Below are positions 1-8,445 of a DNA stretch of 21,651 bases, one piece after another (positions within the stretch are counted from its first letter, which is position 1; each line of letters begins with the position of its first letter). Where the stretch lies: positions 1 to 21,651 of the forward strand of contig CAJUOQ010000031.1 of assembly GCA_910588235.1 (NCBI GenBank). Reading direction: 5' to 3'. A program made the translations under genes and the position numbers. Source of the stretch: an uncultured Atopostipes sp. Lineage in GTDB: Bacteria > Bacillota > Bacilli > Lactobacillales > Carnobacteriaceae_A. Under the pieces are notes generated by a model. The model saw nothing but the letters and a program-made list of their open reading frames with translations, did no database searches and was not told where the DNA came from.

Positions 1-104
1 CTTTTTGTCTACCCATCTTTATTTGGCTTTCCGAGAAACATTATACACATAGCTGTTTACTTAATAAAAAAAGAACTCTTATTTTTAACCTTAAACAAGC
101 ATGG
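1..104. other. Left-edge non-coding stretch
   Basis: AT-rich sequence downstream of rarA. No ORF, RNA gene or convincing terminator hairpin is seen. The T-rich tract on the minus strand (around 66-75) could end rarA transcripts, but only a very weak stem precedes it. Confidence 0.4.
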
Positions 105-1376
105 CTATTGTTTATCTGGATTAAATTTTAAATATTGTTTCGTTAAAGCGTGTTCGAATTTACTGGTCGGTTTGGGCGTATAATATTGGGCCTCTTTTAA
201 AGAATCGGGTAAGTATTGTTGTTTAACCCATGAATTTTCATAATTATGCGGGTATTTATACTCCACACCACGACCTAAATCTTTTGCACCTGCGTAATGA
301 GCATCGCGCAAATGATCGGGGACTTCAGAAGCTTTCGCATTTCGAACATCCGCAATCGCGGCATCGAGCGCACTGTAAGCAGAGTTAGATTTTTCAGACA
401 ACGCCAACTCAATCACCGCATTGGCCAGGGGAATACGGGCTTCTGGAAGTCCTGTTTTTTCAGCAGCAATGACGGCTGTGACCGCACGAGCAGCGCCTGC
501 AGGATTGGCCAAACCAATATCTTCATAGGCAATAATCATCAAACGCCGGCAAATAACTTGGAGTTCACCCGCTTCGACTAACCGCGCTAAGTAGTGTAAA
601 GCTGCGTGTACGTCACTTCCACGAATGGATTTTTGAAAGGCTGAAATCACATCATAATGCGCATCCCCATCTTTATCATGGGTTAAAGCTTTTCGCTGTA
701 AACATTCTTCTGCAATTTCTAGCGTAATATGAATCCGTCCATCCTCACTAGGACGCGTCGATTCCGCGGCTAATTCAAGCGCATTTAAAGCGCCACGCAT
801 GTCGCCGTTGGTGGCTCTGGAAAAATGCAACATCGCTTCTTCCTCCACCTCGATCTTCATTTCACCCAAGCCATTTTCTTTGTCGACTAAAGCACGTTCT
901 AAACCGACTTGAATATCTACACTCGATAAGGGCTTTAATTCAAATATTTGAGAGCGGCTACGAATCGCCGGTTGGATGGAAATATAAGGATTTTCAGTTG
1001 TTGCACCAATTAATATAATTTGGCCACTTTCTAAATGAGGGAGTAAAAAATCTTGTTTCGGTTTATCTAAACGATGAATCTCATCGAGTAATAAAACAAC
1101 ACTGCCGCTCATTTTTGCTTCTTCGGCCACAATTTGTAAATCTTTTTTTGTATTTGTTCCTGCGTTTAGGATACGGAAGGCATATTTGGTCGAGCCCGCA
1201 ATGGCACTGGCAATACTTGTCTTACCAATTCCTGGCGGTCCATAAAGAATCATCGAGGATAAACGTTTGGCTTCGACCATCCGCCAGATGATTTTTCCTT
1301 CCCCTACTAAATGCTGTTGACCCACAATATCTTGAATAGAAGTGGGGCGCATTCGATAAGCTAATGGTTGATTCAA
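105..1376 (-). CDS. rarA: Replication-associated recombination protein A (RarA/MgsA), AAA+ ATPase
   Basis: 423-residue AAA+ ATPase of the RarA/MgsA/WRNIP1 family, related to clamp-loader subunits and RuvB; the family acts at stalled replication forks in the cytoplasm. Visible motifs: Walker A GPPGIGKT at residues 46-53, Walker B LLLDEIHR at about 95-102, sensor-1 GATTENP at about 124-130, and an arginine-finger-like RSRS at about 139-142. The C-terminal half carries the family's helical oligomerisation region (AYEDIGLANP, then YKYPHNY near the end). Length is normal for the family. The start is a TTG at 1374-1376, preceded by AAAGGAG with a 7-nt spacer. It is transcribed divergently from gshF. 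An extended -10 promoter and a LexA-like half-matched box lie upstream. No convincing terminator is seen between the stop codon and the window edge. Confidence 0.95.
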   Translation of the reverse strand: MNQPLAYRMRPTSIQDIVGQQHLVGEGKIIWRMVEAKRLSSMILYGPPGIGKTSIASAIAGSTKYAFRILNAGTNTKKDLQIVAEEAKMSGSVVLLLDEIHRLDKPKQDFLLPHLESGQIILIGATTENPYISIQPAIRSRSQIFELKPLSSVDIQVGLERALVDKENGLGEMKIEVEEEAMLHFSRATNGDMRGALNALELAAESTRPSEDGRIHITLEIAEECLQRKALTHDKDGDAHYDVISAFQKSIRGSDVHAALHYLARLVEAGELQVICRRLMIIAYEDIGLANPAGAARAVTAVIAAEKTGLPEARIPLANAVIELALSEKSNSAYSALDAAIADVRNAKASEVPDHLRDAHYAGAKDLGRGVEYKYPHNYENSWVKQQYLPDSLKEAQYYTPKPTSKFEHALTKQYLKFNPDKQ

Positions 1377-1406
1377 AGGGAAGCTCCTTTCTTTATTCTT
1401 TCAGTT

Positions 1407-1436
1407 ATTATAACATGACCATCGCTTAAATTCTAA
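1407..1436 (-). promoter_or_regulatory. Predicted rarA promoter (extended -10)
   Basis: On the minus strand a perfect -10 TATAAT (1407-1412) is preceded by TGn (extended -10). An 18-nt spacer separates it from TTAGAA (1431-1436), a 4/6 match to the -35 consensus. The rarA TTG start lies about 30 nt downstream. Confidence 0.65.
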
Positions 1437-1437
1437 C

Positions 1438-1455
1438 GAACCAAACGTTTGTTCT
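1438..1455. promoter_or_regulatory. Palindromic, LexA/DinR-like box upstream of rarA
   Basis: A near-palindrome (GAACCAAACGTTTGTTC) sits just upstream of the rarA -35 element. Read as CAAAC-N4-GTTCT at 1442-1455 it matches the Gram-positive SOS box CGAAC-N4-GTTCG at 8 of 10 fixed positions. The match is imperfect, so SOS control is only a suggestion. Confidence 0.3.
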
Positions 1456-1500
1456 GTAAACTAAAAAGGACGCAAATAGCTAAGAGTAAGTAGGAATTAA

Positions 1501-1529
1501 TACGCTTCGGACATCTTTTATGTTAGAAT
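1501..1529 (+). promoter_or_regulatory. Predicted gshF promoter (extended -10)
   Basis: TGTTAGAAT at 1521-1529 forms an extended -10 (TGn-TAGAAT). The weak -35 candidate TACGCT (1501-1506) lies 17 nt upstream. The gshF ATG is about 40 nt downstream. Confidence 0.45.
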
Positions 1530-1568
1530 TTAATAGATTATATTGAAGTGAGGAATAGAGGGAATAAA

Positions 1569-3887
1569 ATGAATTTAGCAGCAATAATTAAAGAAAATCA
1601 ATTACAATCCTTATTTTTTGAAGGCAATTTTGGGATTGAAAAAGAAGGTTTACGTACAGATCTCGAACAAAAGTTAGCTTTAACGGACCATCCAGAAAAA
1701 TTAGGGAGCCGTTTATATCATCCATATATCCAAACCGATTTTAGTGAATCGCAACCGGAGCTTGTCACTCCCGCACGTCCATCTTTAACCGAAGCTTTTC
1801 AATGGTTAGAAGGGTTGCATGATGTACTGTTGCGCTCAATGGCAGAAGACGAATATTTCTGGCCATATAGTATGCCGAATCTTTTACCGGAAGAAGACGA
1901 GATTCCAATTATTCGTCTAAATGATCCTGACTCCATTGCTTATCGAGAGATGCTTTCTGAGCGGTACGGGAAAAAGAAACAAATGATTAGTGGCATTCAT
2001 TTTAACTTTTCATTTAGTGATGATTTTATACATACGATCTTTAAGTTACAAGATGAATTCTCAGATCTCGTAGCCTTTAAGAATGATCTATATATTAAAT
2101 TATCGGGTAATTTCTTGAAATATGAATGGATCTTACTTTATCTATTTGGCGCGAGTCCGTATGCGGCGGACGATTTCTATGATTCGAAATCCGCTCGTCA
2201 TTTAGAAAAACCGACCGACTATGTGCGTAGCTTGCGGAATAGCTCTTTTGGCTACCATAACCATGAAGAAGTCGTCGTGAGCTATGACTCGGTTGAACAA
2301 TATATTGAAGATATTGAGCAGTTTGTGGCGACGGATCATTTATCGGAAGAACGTGAATTTTACGGCAATGCGCGCTTACGCGGACCTGGCAGTAAACTGC
2401 GGGATATGTTAGAGACTGGCGTACAATATGTTGAAATTCGTTCGGTCGATATTAATCCCCTAGACCGCGTCGGACTCTCGTATGAACAGGGCGAATTTTA
2501 TCATTTATTCTTTATGCTGATGGTCTGGTTAGAAAGCGAAGCGACCACTCCTGAAATTTTAGACGGACAGCGACGGAACTTACACACGGCAGACGAGTCG
2601 CCTTTTGAAGTGTCTCAGTATCAAGAAGACGGCTTAGCGTTTCTCGAAAAGATGGAGGAAATGGTCACCACCCTTTCTTTAGGAAGCGACTATGAAGACC
2701 TTGTGCAAAAAGCAAAAGCGAAGTTTGAACAACCTGAAACAACATTAGCGGCTCGAGTGTCCAATGCGATCGATGAAGAGGGCTATTTAGAACTTGGTCG
2801 TCAGTTAGGGTTAGAATACAAGGCCTATTCAGTTGACCGTCCCTATGTTTTAAATGGTTTTGAAGATATGGAATTATCGACTCAGTTACTCATTTTCGAT
2901 GCATTACAATTGGGCGTCGGCTTAGAAATTATCGATCGTGCGGACCACTTTTTACGATTAACGCATGAAGATCATACTGAATATGTTCGTAATGGTAATA
3001 TGACTAGCAAAGATACCCAGATTTCATATTTTATTATGGAAAATAAAACCGTGACGAAAAAGATTCTAGATGAACAAGGCTATGCGGTCCCACAAGGGGG
3101 CGAATATGAGAGTGTTGCGGATGCTTTAGGAAATTTTGAAAAGTATCGCGGCCAATCGATTGTAGTTAAACCGAAATCGACGAATTATGGCATCGGCATT
3201 TCCGTCTTCAAAAATCCACCGACGAAAGAATCTTACCAAGAAGCTTTAGAAATTGCTTTTAAAGAAGATGAAGCCGTTCTGGTCGAAGAATTTGTAGCAG
3301 GAACGGAATATCGTTTCTTCGTCATTGATGGCGAAGTTGAAGCGGTCTTACTACGCGTGCCAGCGAATGTTGTGGGCGATGGCGAGTCGACGATCAGTGC
3401 CTTAATTGATAAGAAAAATGAAGACCCACTACGTGGAGTGAATCACCTCGCGCCGTTAGCGATCATTGAAAAAGGATCGATCGAAGCCTTAATGTTAAAA
3501 GAACAAGGGTATACTTTTGACTCCGTGCCTGAAAAAGATGAACAAGTCTTTCTTCGAGAAAATTCCAATATTTCGACGGGTGGCGATTCGATTGATTTTA
3601 CAGATGAGATGGATGAAAGTTATAATCATATAGCTGTAGGTATTGCTGAGGCTTTAGACGTACGAGTCACAGGGATTGATTTAATTATTCCTGATTATAA
3701 CCAGCCAAGTCAAAAAGAGGCACCTGGTTATTCTTGTATTGAAGCGAATTTTAACCCAGCAATGAACATGCATGCTTATGTTTCAAAAGGAAAAGGACGT
3801 CGAGTTTCAAGAGAAATTTTAACAATGTTATTTCCTGAATTAGTACAAGAAACGAACAAAATAAATCATGAAGAAAGAAAGGATTAA
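1569..3887 (+). CDS. gshF: Bifunctional glutamate-cysteine ligase/glutathione synthetase (GshF/GshAB)
   Basis: About 772-residue cytoplasmic fusion enzyme that makes glutathione from Glu, Cys and Gly in two ATP-dependent steps. The N-terminal ~470 residues are a GshA-type ligase (GNFGIEKEGLRT near residue 19, QPELVTP, RLRGPGSK, VEIRSVDINP). The C-terminal part is an ATP-grasp domain with VVKPKSTNYGIGISVF from about residue 532, VLVEEFVAGTEYRFF near 572 and IEANFNPAMNMH near the end. The length fits GshF of streptococci, listeriae and lactobacilli. An in-frame GTG at 1548 would add seven residues, but the ATG at 1569 follows AGAGGGA with good spacing and matches the start of the paralogue at 5585. 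The stop sits one base before the downstream desulfurase GTG, so the two genes are probably co-transcribed. Confidence 0.95.
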   Translation: MNLAAIIKENQLQSLFFEGNFGIEKEGLRTDLEQKLALTDHPEKLGSRLYHPYIQTDFSESQPELVTPARPSLTEAFQWLEGLHDVLLRSMAEDEYFWPYSMPNLLPEEDEIPIIRLNDPDSIAYREMLSERYGKKKQMISGIHFNFSFSDDFIHTIFKLQDEFSDLVAFKNDLYIKLSGNFLKYEWILLYLFGASPYAADDFYDSKSARHLEKPTDYVRSLRNSSFGYHNHEEVVVSYDSVEQYIEDIEQFVATDHLSEEREFYGNARLRGPGSKLRDMLETGVQYVEIRSVDINPLDRVGLSYEQGEFYHLFFMLMVWLESEATTPEILDGQRRNLHTADESPFEVSQYQEDGLAFLEKMEEMVTTLSLGSDYEDLVQKAKAKFEQPETTLAARVSNAIDEEGYLELGRQLGLEYKAYSVDRPYVLNGFEDMELSTQLLIFDALQLGVGLEIIDRADHFLRLTHEDHTEYVRNGNMTSKDTQISYFIMENKTVTKKILDEQGYAVPQGGEYESVADALGNFEKYRGQSIVVKPKSTNYGIGISVFKNPPTKESYQEALEIAFKEDEAVLVEEFVAGTEYRFFVIDGEVEAVLLRVPANVVGDGESTISALIDKKNEDPLRGVNHLAPLAIIEKGSIEALMLKEQGYTFDSVPEKDEQVFLRENSNISTGGDSIDFTDEMDESYNHIAVGIAEALDVRVTGIDLIIPDYNQPSQKEAPGYSCIEANFNPAMNMHAYVSKGKGRRVSREILTMLFPELVQETNKINHEERKD

Positions 3888-3888
3888 A

Positions 3889-5031
3889 GTGAAAGATACA
3901 ATTTATTTAGATCATGCAGCAACAACGCCCATGGCTCCAGAAGCGATTGAAGTGATGACACAAGCTTTAACGGAAAATTATGGGAATGCTTCAAGTGTCC
4001 ATCAATTGGGCAAGAAAAACCGCGTGCTGATTGATTATGCTAGAGAAACAATGGCGAAAAGTATCGGCGCGGATCCCATAGAAATTGTCATCACGAGTGG
4101 TGGTACAGAGAGTGATAATATGGCCTTGATCAAAACGGCGGAATATTATGCGGACCAAGGAAAACATATTATTAGTACAAGTGTTGAACATCCAGCCGTT
4201 TTAAACCCGTTAAGCTATTTGGAGTCTAAAGGGTTTGAAGTCACTTATTTACCTGTCGATGAAAAAGGTCGGATTACACTAGAACAAGTAAAAGAAGCGA
4301 TTCGTCCGGATACGATTCTCGTTTCCGTCATGTATGGCAATAACGAAGTGGGAACGATCATGCCCATTCAAGAAATTGGGGAATATATCGATACGCTAGA
4401 ACAGCCGATTGCTTTCCATACCGACGCGGTCCAAGCTTATGGCGTTGTCCCTTTAGATGTGGAAACGTTGAAGGTCGATTTACTGAGTGTCTCTGCACAT
4501 AAAATGCATGGCCCCAAAGGGATTGGCTTTTTATATGTACGTGAAGGTTTAAGTATTCCTAACTTACTCTTAGGCGGGGGTCAAGAAAATGAACGTCGTG
4601 GCGGAACTGAAAATATTCCAGCCATTCTGGGCTTTGAACAAGCGATTCAATTGAGTGAAGCGCACCAAGCAGAAAATGAACAATATCTCGCTGACTTGAA
4701 ACAGAAATTTATCCAATTACTGGCTGATTCTGAAGTAGAGTATTCGATCAATGGCGATCTTGACAATAGTTTACCACATATTATTAGTTTGAATTTCCCA
4801 GCTTTACGCTCGGATTTAATGTTGATTCAAATGGATTTACGGGGAGTTGCGATGTCAGCAGGTTCGGCTTGTTCCGCAGGGACGATTGAACCGAGTCATG
4901 TCTTGGTCGCGATGTTTGGCGAAGAAGCCAATGAAATTGACCATACCGTTCGCTTTAGTTTAGGCATTGAAAACACCGAAGAAGAAATTGAAAAAGTCGT
5001 GGCTTTACTCGAAGATATTACAGTCAAATAA
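3889..5031 (+). CDS. Cysteine desulfurase, class V aminotransferase (NifS/IscS/YrvO-like)
   Basis: About 380-residue PLP enzyme that removes sulfur from cysteine as an enzyme persulfide. It opens with the family signature YLDHAATTP. SGGTESDN binds the cofactor, the PLP lysine is in SAHKMHGPKG (Lys205) and the persulfide cysteine in SACSAGT (Cys328). The order desulfurase ... mnmA ... recD2 resembles Bacillus subtilis yrvO-mnmA-...-recD2, where YrvO supplies sulfur for tRNA thiolation; the same partner role is inferred here. Start: an ATG at 3868 overlaps the gshF end, but the GTG at 3889 has AAAGGA five bases upstream and gives the usual N-terminus; the longer form is possible. It is directly coupled to gshF, which consumes the same amino acid. 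Confidence 0.92.
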   Translation: MKDTIYLDHAATTPMAPEAIEVMTQALTENYGNASSVHQLGKKNRVLIDYARETMAKSIGADPIEIVITSGGTESDNMALIKTAEYYADQGKHIISTSVEHPAVLNPLSYLESKGFEVTYLPVDEKGRITLEQVKEAIRPDTILVSVMYGNNEVGTIMPIQEIGEYIDTLEQPIAFHTDAVQAYGVVPLDVETLKVDLLSVSAHKMHGPKGIGFLYVREGLSIPNLLLGGGQENERRGGTENIPAILGFEQAIQLSEAHQAENEQYLADLKQKFIQLLADSEVEYSINGDLDNSLPHIISLNFPALRSDLMLIQMDLRGVAMSAGSACSAGTIEPSHVLVAMFGEEANEIDHTVRFSLGIENTEEEIEKVVALLEDITVK

Positions 5032-5061
5032 GCCTTTTACCACTTTTTTATATTTTATAGG

Positions 5062-5092
5062 ATATAGCATATTTCCGAGAAATATGCTATAT
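5062..5092 (+). repeat. Perfect 14-bp intergenic hairpin
   Basis: A perfect inverted repeat, 14-nt arms (5062-5075 and 5079-5092) with a CGA loop, lies between the desulfurase and the DUF1831 gene. It is AT-rich and is followed by TATTTATG rather than a clear run of T, so it is a poor terminator. It may be a processing or stability element, an attenuator, or an operator. Confidence 0.7.
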
Positions 5093-5125
5093 TATTTATG
5101 AGAAGTAGAAGAGAGGAGCTTTTAG

Positions 5126-5467
5126 ATGTCCCCAGCAAATGAAGCAGCATTACCAGGAAGTAAGCAAAAATACCGCGTGCATCCAGACGCAAAGCGATAT
5201 ACTATGCGCGATAATGCTTTTATCGAGACGAAAAATGGCAACTTTCAATATGAACGAGTCCTATCCCGACAGCCAGGCACCAAGACGGCGCCTAAATTAA
5301 AAGTAACCGTTTCTAAAGACTTTACCGATTTAAAAATGTCTACAGTTGCCGCTAATGGCGTTAAGAAAGTGAATTTGTATGCGAATGAGCAACAACAAGA
5401 GGCGCGTGAACTGGCTGAATTTTATTTGACGACTTTTGTTCAAGAAGGTATTCTTGAAAAAGTATAA
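5126..5467 (+). CDS. DUF1831 family protein, desulfurase-associated
   Basis: 113-residue small soluble protein recognised as DUF1831 (Pfam PF08866), a family found mainly in Lactobacillales, often next to a cysteine desulfurase gene. Visible family features are KQKYRVHPDAKRYTMRDN near the N-terminus, NFQYERVL in the middle, and KVTVSKDFTDLKMSTVAANG ahead of a helical C-terminus. No signal peptide, membrane segment or catalytic motif is apparent. Biochemical function is unknown; the location suggests an accessory role in sulfur or amino-acid metabolism. The ATG follows GAGGAG with a good spacer. A terminator hairpin lies about 40 nt after the stop. Confidence 0.85.
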   Translation: MSPANEAALPGSKQKYRVHPDAKRYTMRDNAFIETKNGNFQYERVLSRQPGTKTAPKLKVTVSKDFTDLKMSTVAANGVKKVNLYANEQQQEARELAEFYLTTFVQEGILEKV

Positions 5468-5506
5468 GCAGGGTATAGAAAAAATTAGATAATGATTTTG
5501 TTCAAT

Positions 5507-5542
5507 AAACTCTGGATAAAGCTTTTATCTGGAGTTTTTATT
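5507..5542 (+). terminator. Rho-independent terminator after the DUF1831 gene
   Basis: 14-bp stem with two G·U pairs (5507-5520 with 5524-5537), a 3-nt loop and a T-rich tail (TTTATTTTG). It lies inside an upstream in-frame extension of the next gene (from 5492), which argues for the ATG at 5585 as that gene's start. Confidence 0.7.
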
Positions 5543-5584
5543 TTGCAAAAAATAAAATTTAGATCACAACGTGAGGTGAAAGCA

Positions 5585-6991
5585 ATGAATTTATTAAACA
5601 TCATTAAAGAAAATCATTTAATTCAACCCTTTTTACAGGGCAATTTTGGTTTAGAGAAAGAAGGTTTACGGACGACTTATCCGGCTGAGTTGGCGCGCAC
5701 GGCCCATCCAGAAATACTCGGCGACCGCGAAGTGAATATTCATATGAAGACCGATTATGGAGAAGCACAACCGGAAATTATTACGCCTCCCTTAGCGCCG
5801 TATACAAATGCGCATAATTGGCTACAGACTTTAAGTAGCTTGTTAATCACGAGCTTACCTGCCGATGAATATATTTGGCCATTTAGTGTTCCGTGTAAAT
5901 TGCCGGATGAAGGGTTGATTCGTATTTCCGAAACAACGAATCCGGATTTAGAGAAATATCGTCTCTATACAGCGGCTAAATATGGCAAGAAACGCCAATT
6001 AGTCAACGGTATCCATATTAATTACTCCTTTAACCAAGATTTTCTAGCACAATTATTTGCGATACAAAATGAATTCGATACGCTTGAAGCCTTACAAGAT
6101 GAATTGTATTTAAAATTAGCGAGTAACTTTTTACGTTACCAATGGTTCCTCGTCTATTTATTCGGAGCGACTCCGATCGCTGAAGCAGATTTCTTTGAAG
6201 GGCCATTTTTTGTGGGCAAAGAGCTGCCCACCGCTCCGATGCGCAGCTTACGTAACAGCAAATACGGTTTTACGAATGACCCGAAAGTGGTCGTGCGCTA
6301 TGATACCGTTGAACATTATGCCGGAGATTTACAAAAATATGTGGCAACGGGTTTATTGCGGAAAGAACGCGAATATTATGGAGCGATCCGTTTACGAGGC
6401 ATTGTGAAAGACACGAATAGTCTTTTGGAAAATGGCATCCAATACTTAGAAGTCCGTTCCTTCGATAATAATCCTTTTCACGTTTCAGGACTATCACGTG
6501 ACACGCTACAGTTTGTGCACCTCTTTTTCTTGACGATGCTTGCCTTACCTGAAAAAGTAGCTGCCACAGAAACGCAAAAAGGCAATCATTTCACCAAAGA
6601 AGTAGCAAATGAACATCCTTTCGCCCAAACAAAAAGGTACGAGGAAGGGCTGTGGTTGTGCGAGCAGATGCAAGATCTGGTGGACGCTTTAAGTTTGAAA
6701 GATAGCTATAGAATGCTCATTCAAGAAGCATTCACTCAATTAAAGGAGCCGAAAAAAACCATTGCGGGACGAATTATGCAAGAAATAGAGGCTGGCTCTT
6801 CTTTATTAGAGCTGGGAGAAGAATTAGGACGCGATCATAAAGAAGCTATGCTGACAGCGACCGCTCTCCCAGGCTTTGAACATTTAGACCCGGCACATCA
6901 ACAACAGCTTATCAGTATTTTACAATTAGGGTTAGATGTACCGTTAGAATATATTCGCGAAGTACAGTTAGAAAATGAACAGCTAAGCTGA
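5585..6991 (+). CDS. gshA: Stand-alone glutamate-cysteine ligase, paralogue of the GshF N-terminal domain
   Basis: 468-residue protein predicted to form gamma-glutamylcysteine from Glu, Cys and ATP. It aligns end to end with residues 1 to about 470 of the neighbouring GshF: NFGLEKEGLRT, QPEIITP, KYGKKRQLVNGIHINYSF, RSLRNS, RLRG and YLEVRSFDNNP all have counterparts. It ends just where GshF passes into its ATP-grasp domain, so it lacks glutathione synthetase. The ligase motifs look intact. Start: ATG at 5585 after GAGGTGA; an in-frame ATG at 5492 precedes a terminator and gives an unrelated N-terminus. No strong promoter is seen after that terminator, so expression may depend on read-through or a weak promoter. 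Origin by duplication of the gshF 5' part or by transfer cannot be told from the window. Confidence 0.9.
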   Translation: MNLLNIIKENHLIQPFLQGNFGLEKEGLRTTYPAELARTAHPEILGDREVNIHMKTDYGEAQPEIITPPLAPYTNAHNWLQTLSSLLITSLPADEYIWPFSVPCKLPDEGLIRISETTNPDLEKYRLYTAAKYGKKRQLVNGIHINYSFNQDFLAQLFAIQNEFDTLEALQDELYLKLASNFLRYQWFLVYLFGATPIAEADFFEGPFFVGKELPTAPMRSLRNSKYGFTNDPKVVVRYDTVEHYAGDLQKYVATGLLRKEREYYGAIRLRGIVKDTNSLLENGIQYLEVRSFDNNPFHVSGLSRDTLQFVHLFFLTMLALPEKVAATETQKGNHFTKEVANEHPFAQTKRYEEGLWLCEQMQDLVDALSLKDSYRMLIQEAFTQLKEPKKTIAGRIMQEIEAGSSLLELGEELGRDHKEAMLTATALPGFEHLDPAHQQQLISILQLGLDVPLEYIREVQLENEQLS

Positions 6992-6996
6992 GAGAC

Positions 6997-7025
6997 TTGC
7001 TTTCTGTCCGATTCCATCGTATAAT
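6997..7025 (+). promoter_or_regulatory. Predicted mnmA promoter
   Basis: -35 TTGCTT (6997-7002), 17-nt spacer, perfect -10 TATAAT (7020-7025). It begins just after the gshA stop, giving mnmA its own promoter and a leader of roughly 90 nt. Confidence 0.8.
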
Positions 7026-7122
7026 ATAGAGCGTTGGAAATTTCGAACCTTCAAATTCGATTTATTTTCAATTTTAATTCTCGGTGACGAGAAAAATTGA
7101 TAAAGAAATGATGGTGAAAAAA

Positions 7123-8250
7123 ATGAATGAGAACGCAAATACACGTGTAGTTGTCGGTATGAGCGGTGGCGTAGACTCCTCGGTGACCGCCTTACTCTTG
7201 AAAGAACAAGGGTATGATGTGGTCGGAATCTTTATGAAAAACTGGGATGATACAGATGACACCGGTTTTTGTACAGCGACAGAAGATTATCAAGATGTGG
7301 CTTTAGTTGCTGATCAAATCGGCATTCCGTATTATTCTGTGAATTTCGAAAAAGAATACTGGGACAAAGTGTTTACCTACTTCTTAGACGAATACAAAAA
7401 AGGCCGCACGCCCAATCCAGATGTGATGTGTAATAAAGAAATTAAATTTAAAGCTTTCTTAGAATACGCATTGGAATTAGGCGCGGACTATGTCGCTACT
7501 GGCCACTATGCGCGAGTACGTCGTGACCAAAATGGTGTGACGCATCTATTGCGAGGTATTGATTCAAATAAAGACCAAACGTACTTTTTGAATCAACTCT
7601 CTCAAGCCCAACTTTCAAAAGTAATGTTCCCACTGGGTGAAATTGAAAAACCAGAAGTGCGAGCAATTGCTGAAAGAGCAGGCTTAGCAACGGCTAAGAA
7701 AAAAGATTCAACAGGCATTTGTTTTATTGGGGAAAGAGACTTTACAAGTTTCTTGAAGGAATATCTTCCAGCCCAAGGTGGCGAAATGCAAACACTAGAC
7801 GGTGAAGTTGTCGGAAACCATACCGGACTTATGTACTACACCATTGGCCAAAGAAGAGGTTTAGGCATTGGTGGTAGTAAAAACGGGTCAAACGATCCAT
7901 GGTTCGTGATTGGTAAAGACTTAGACAAAAATGTGTTGTATGTTGGACAAGGTTATGAAAACGAGCATCTCTATGCCGATACGCTAGAAGGCTCAGATTT
8001 CTTCTTCACAACTGATGAAGAGTACCCCAGCGAATTCCGTGCGATGGCTCAGTTCCGTTATCGTCAAGAAGCAGTTCCTGTAACTGTTTTCTACGATGCA
8101 GAAAATGACACAGCGCGCGTTGAATTTGACGAACCGGCTCGTGCGATTACTCCCGGGCAAGCGATTGTCTTTTACGATGGAGACGAGTGTCTAGGTGGCG
8201 GTACGATTGATGCAGCTTATAGTGATCAAAAACAATTACAATACGTATAA
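7123..8250 (+). CDS. mnmA: tRNA-specific 2-thiouridylase MnmA (TrmU)
   Basis: 375-residue ATP-dependent enzyme that thiolates U34 of tRNA Lys, Glu and Gln, using sulfur from a cysteine desulfurase. The PP-loop GMSGGVDSSV is near the N-terminus, followed by FMKNWDD and CTATEDYQD. The two catalytic cysteines are in DVMCNKEIKF (Cys103) and STGICFIGERDF (Cys200), equivalent to the known Cys pair; GLMYYTIGQRRGLGIGG marks the central domain. Length is normal. The start is uncertain: GTG at 7084 and ATGs at 7108 and 7111 are in frame, but the ATG at 7123 has GGTGA five bases upstream and gives the usual N-terminus. The desulfurase two genes upstream is the likely sulfur donor. A strong terminator follows. 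Confidence 0.95.
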   Translation: MNENANTRVVVGMSGGVDSSVTALLLKEQGYDVVGIFMKNWDDTDDTGFCTATEDYQDVALVADQIGIPYYSVNFEKEYWDKVFTYFLDEYKKGRTPNPDVMCNKEIKFKAFLEYALELGADYVATGHYARVRRDQNGVTHLLRGIDSNKDQTYFLNQLSQAQLSKVMFPLGEIEKPEVRAIAERAGLATAKKKDSTGICFIGERDFTSFLKEYLPAQGGEMQTLDGEVVGNHTGLMYYTIGQRRGLGIGGSKNGSNDPWFVIGKDLDKNVLYVGQGYENEHLYADTLEGSDFFFTTDEEYPSEFRAMAQFRYRQEAVPVTVFYDAENDTARVEFDEPARAITPGQAIVFYDGDECLGGGTIDAAYSDQKQLQYV

Positions 8251-8265
8251 TTTAAAATAAAAATC

Positions 8266-8309
8266 AAAACTTCGTTTACAATATTTTTCTGTAGACGAAG
8301 TTTTTTATT
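8266..8309. terminator. Rho-independent terminator after mnmA
   Basis: 15-bp stem with one G·U pair (8266-8280 with 8290-8304), 9-nt loop and a run of six T on the + strand. T-rich sequence also flanks the other side, so it may work in both directions. Confidence 0.9.
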
Positions 8310-8445
8310 TGGTAAGAGGCAACTTATTGGTGAAGGCTCTTGAAGTTTAGCCAAAATTCATTTAAATTAGGCATAAGCAAGACTTTTTGAGTCGAGCAGA
8401 ATAAAAGACGACAAGTCAATTGTTTTAACAAAGGAGAGGTCAAAT

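Noticed and set aside
297..581. 94-codon plus-strand frame inside rarA
   Set aside because: Antisense shadow of the conserved rarA sequence; no start signal.
5492..5584. Longer N-terminus for the stand-alone gshA
   Set aside because: It contains a terminator hairpin, and homology to GshF begins exactly at the ATG at 5585, which has a good ribosome binding site.
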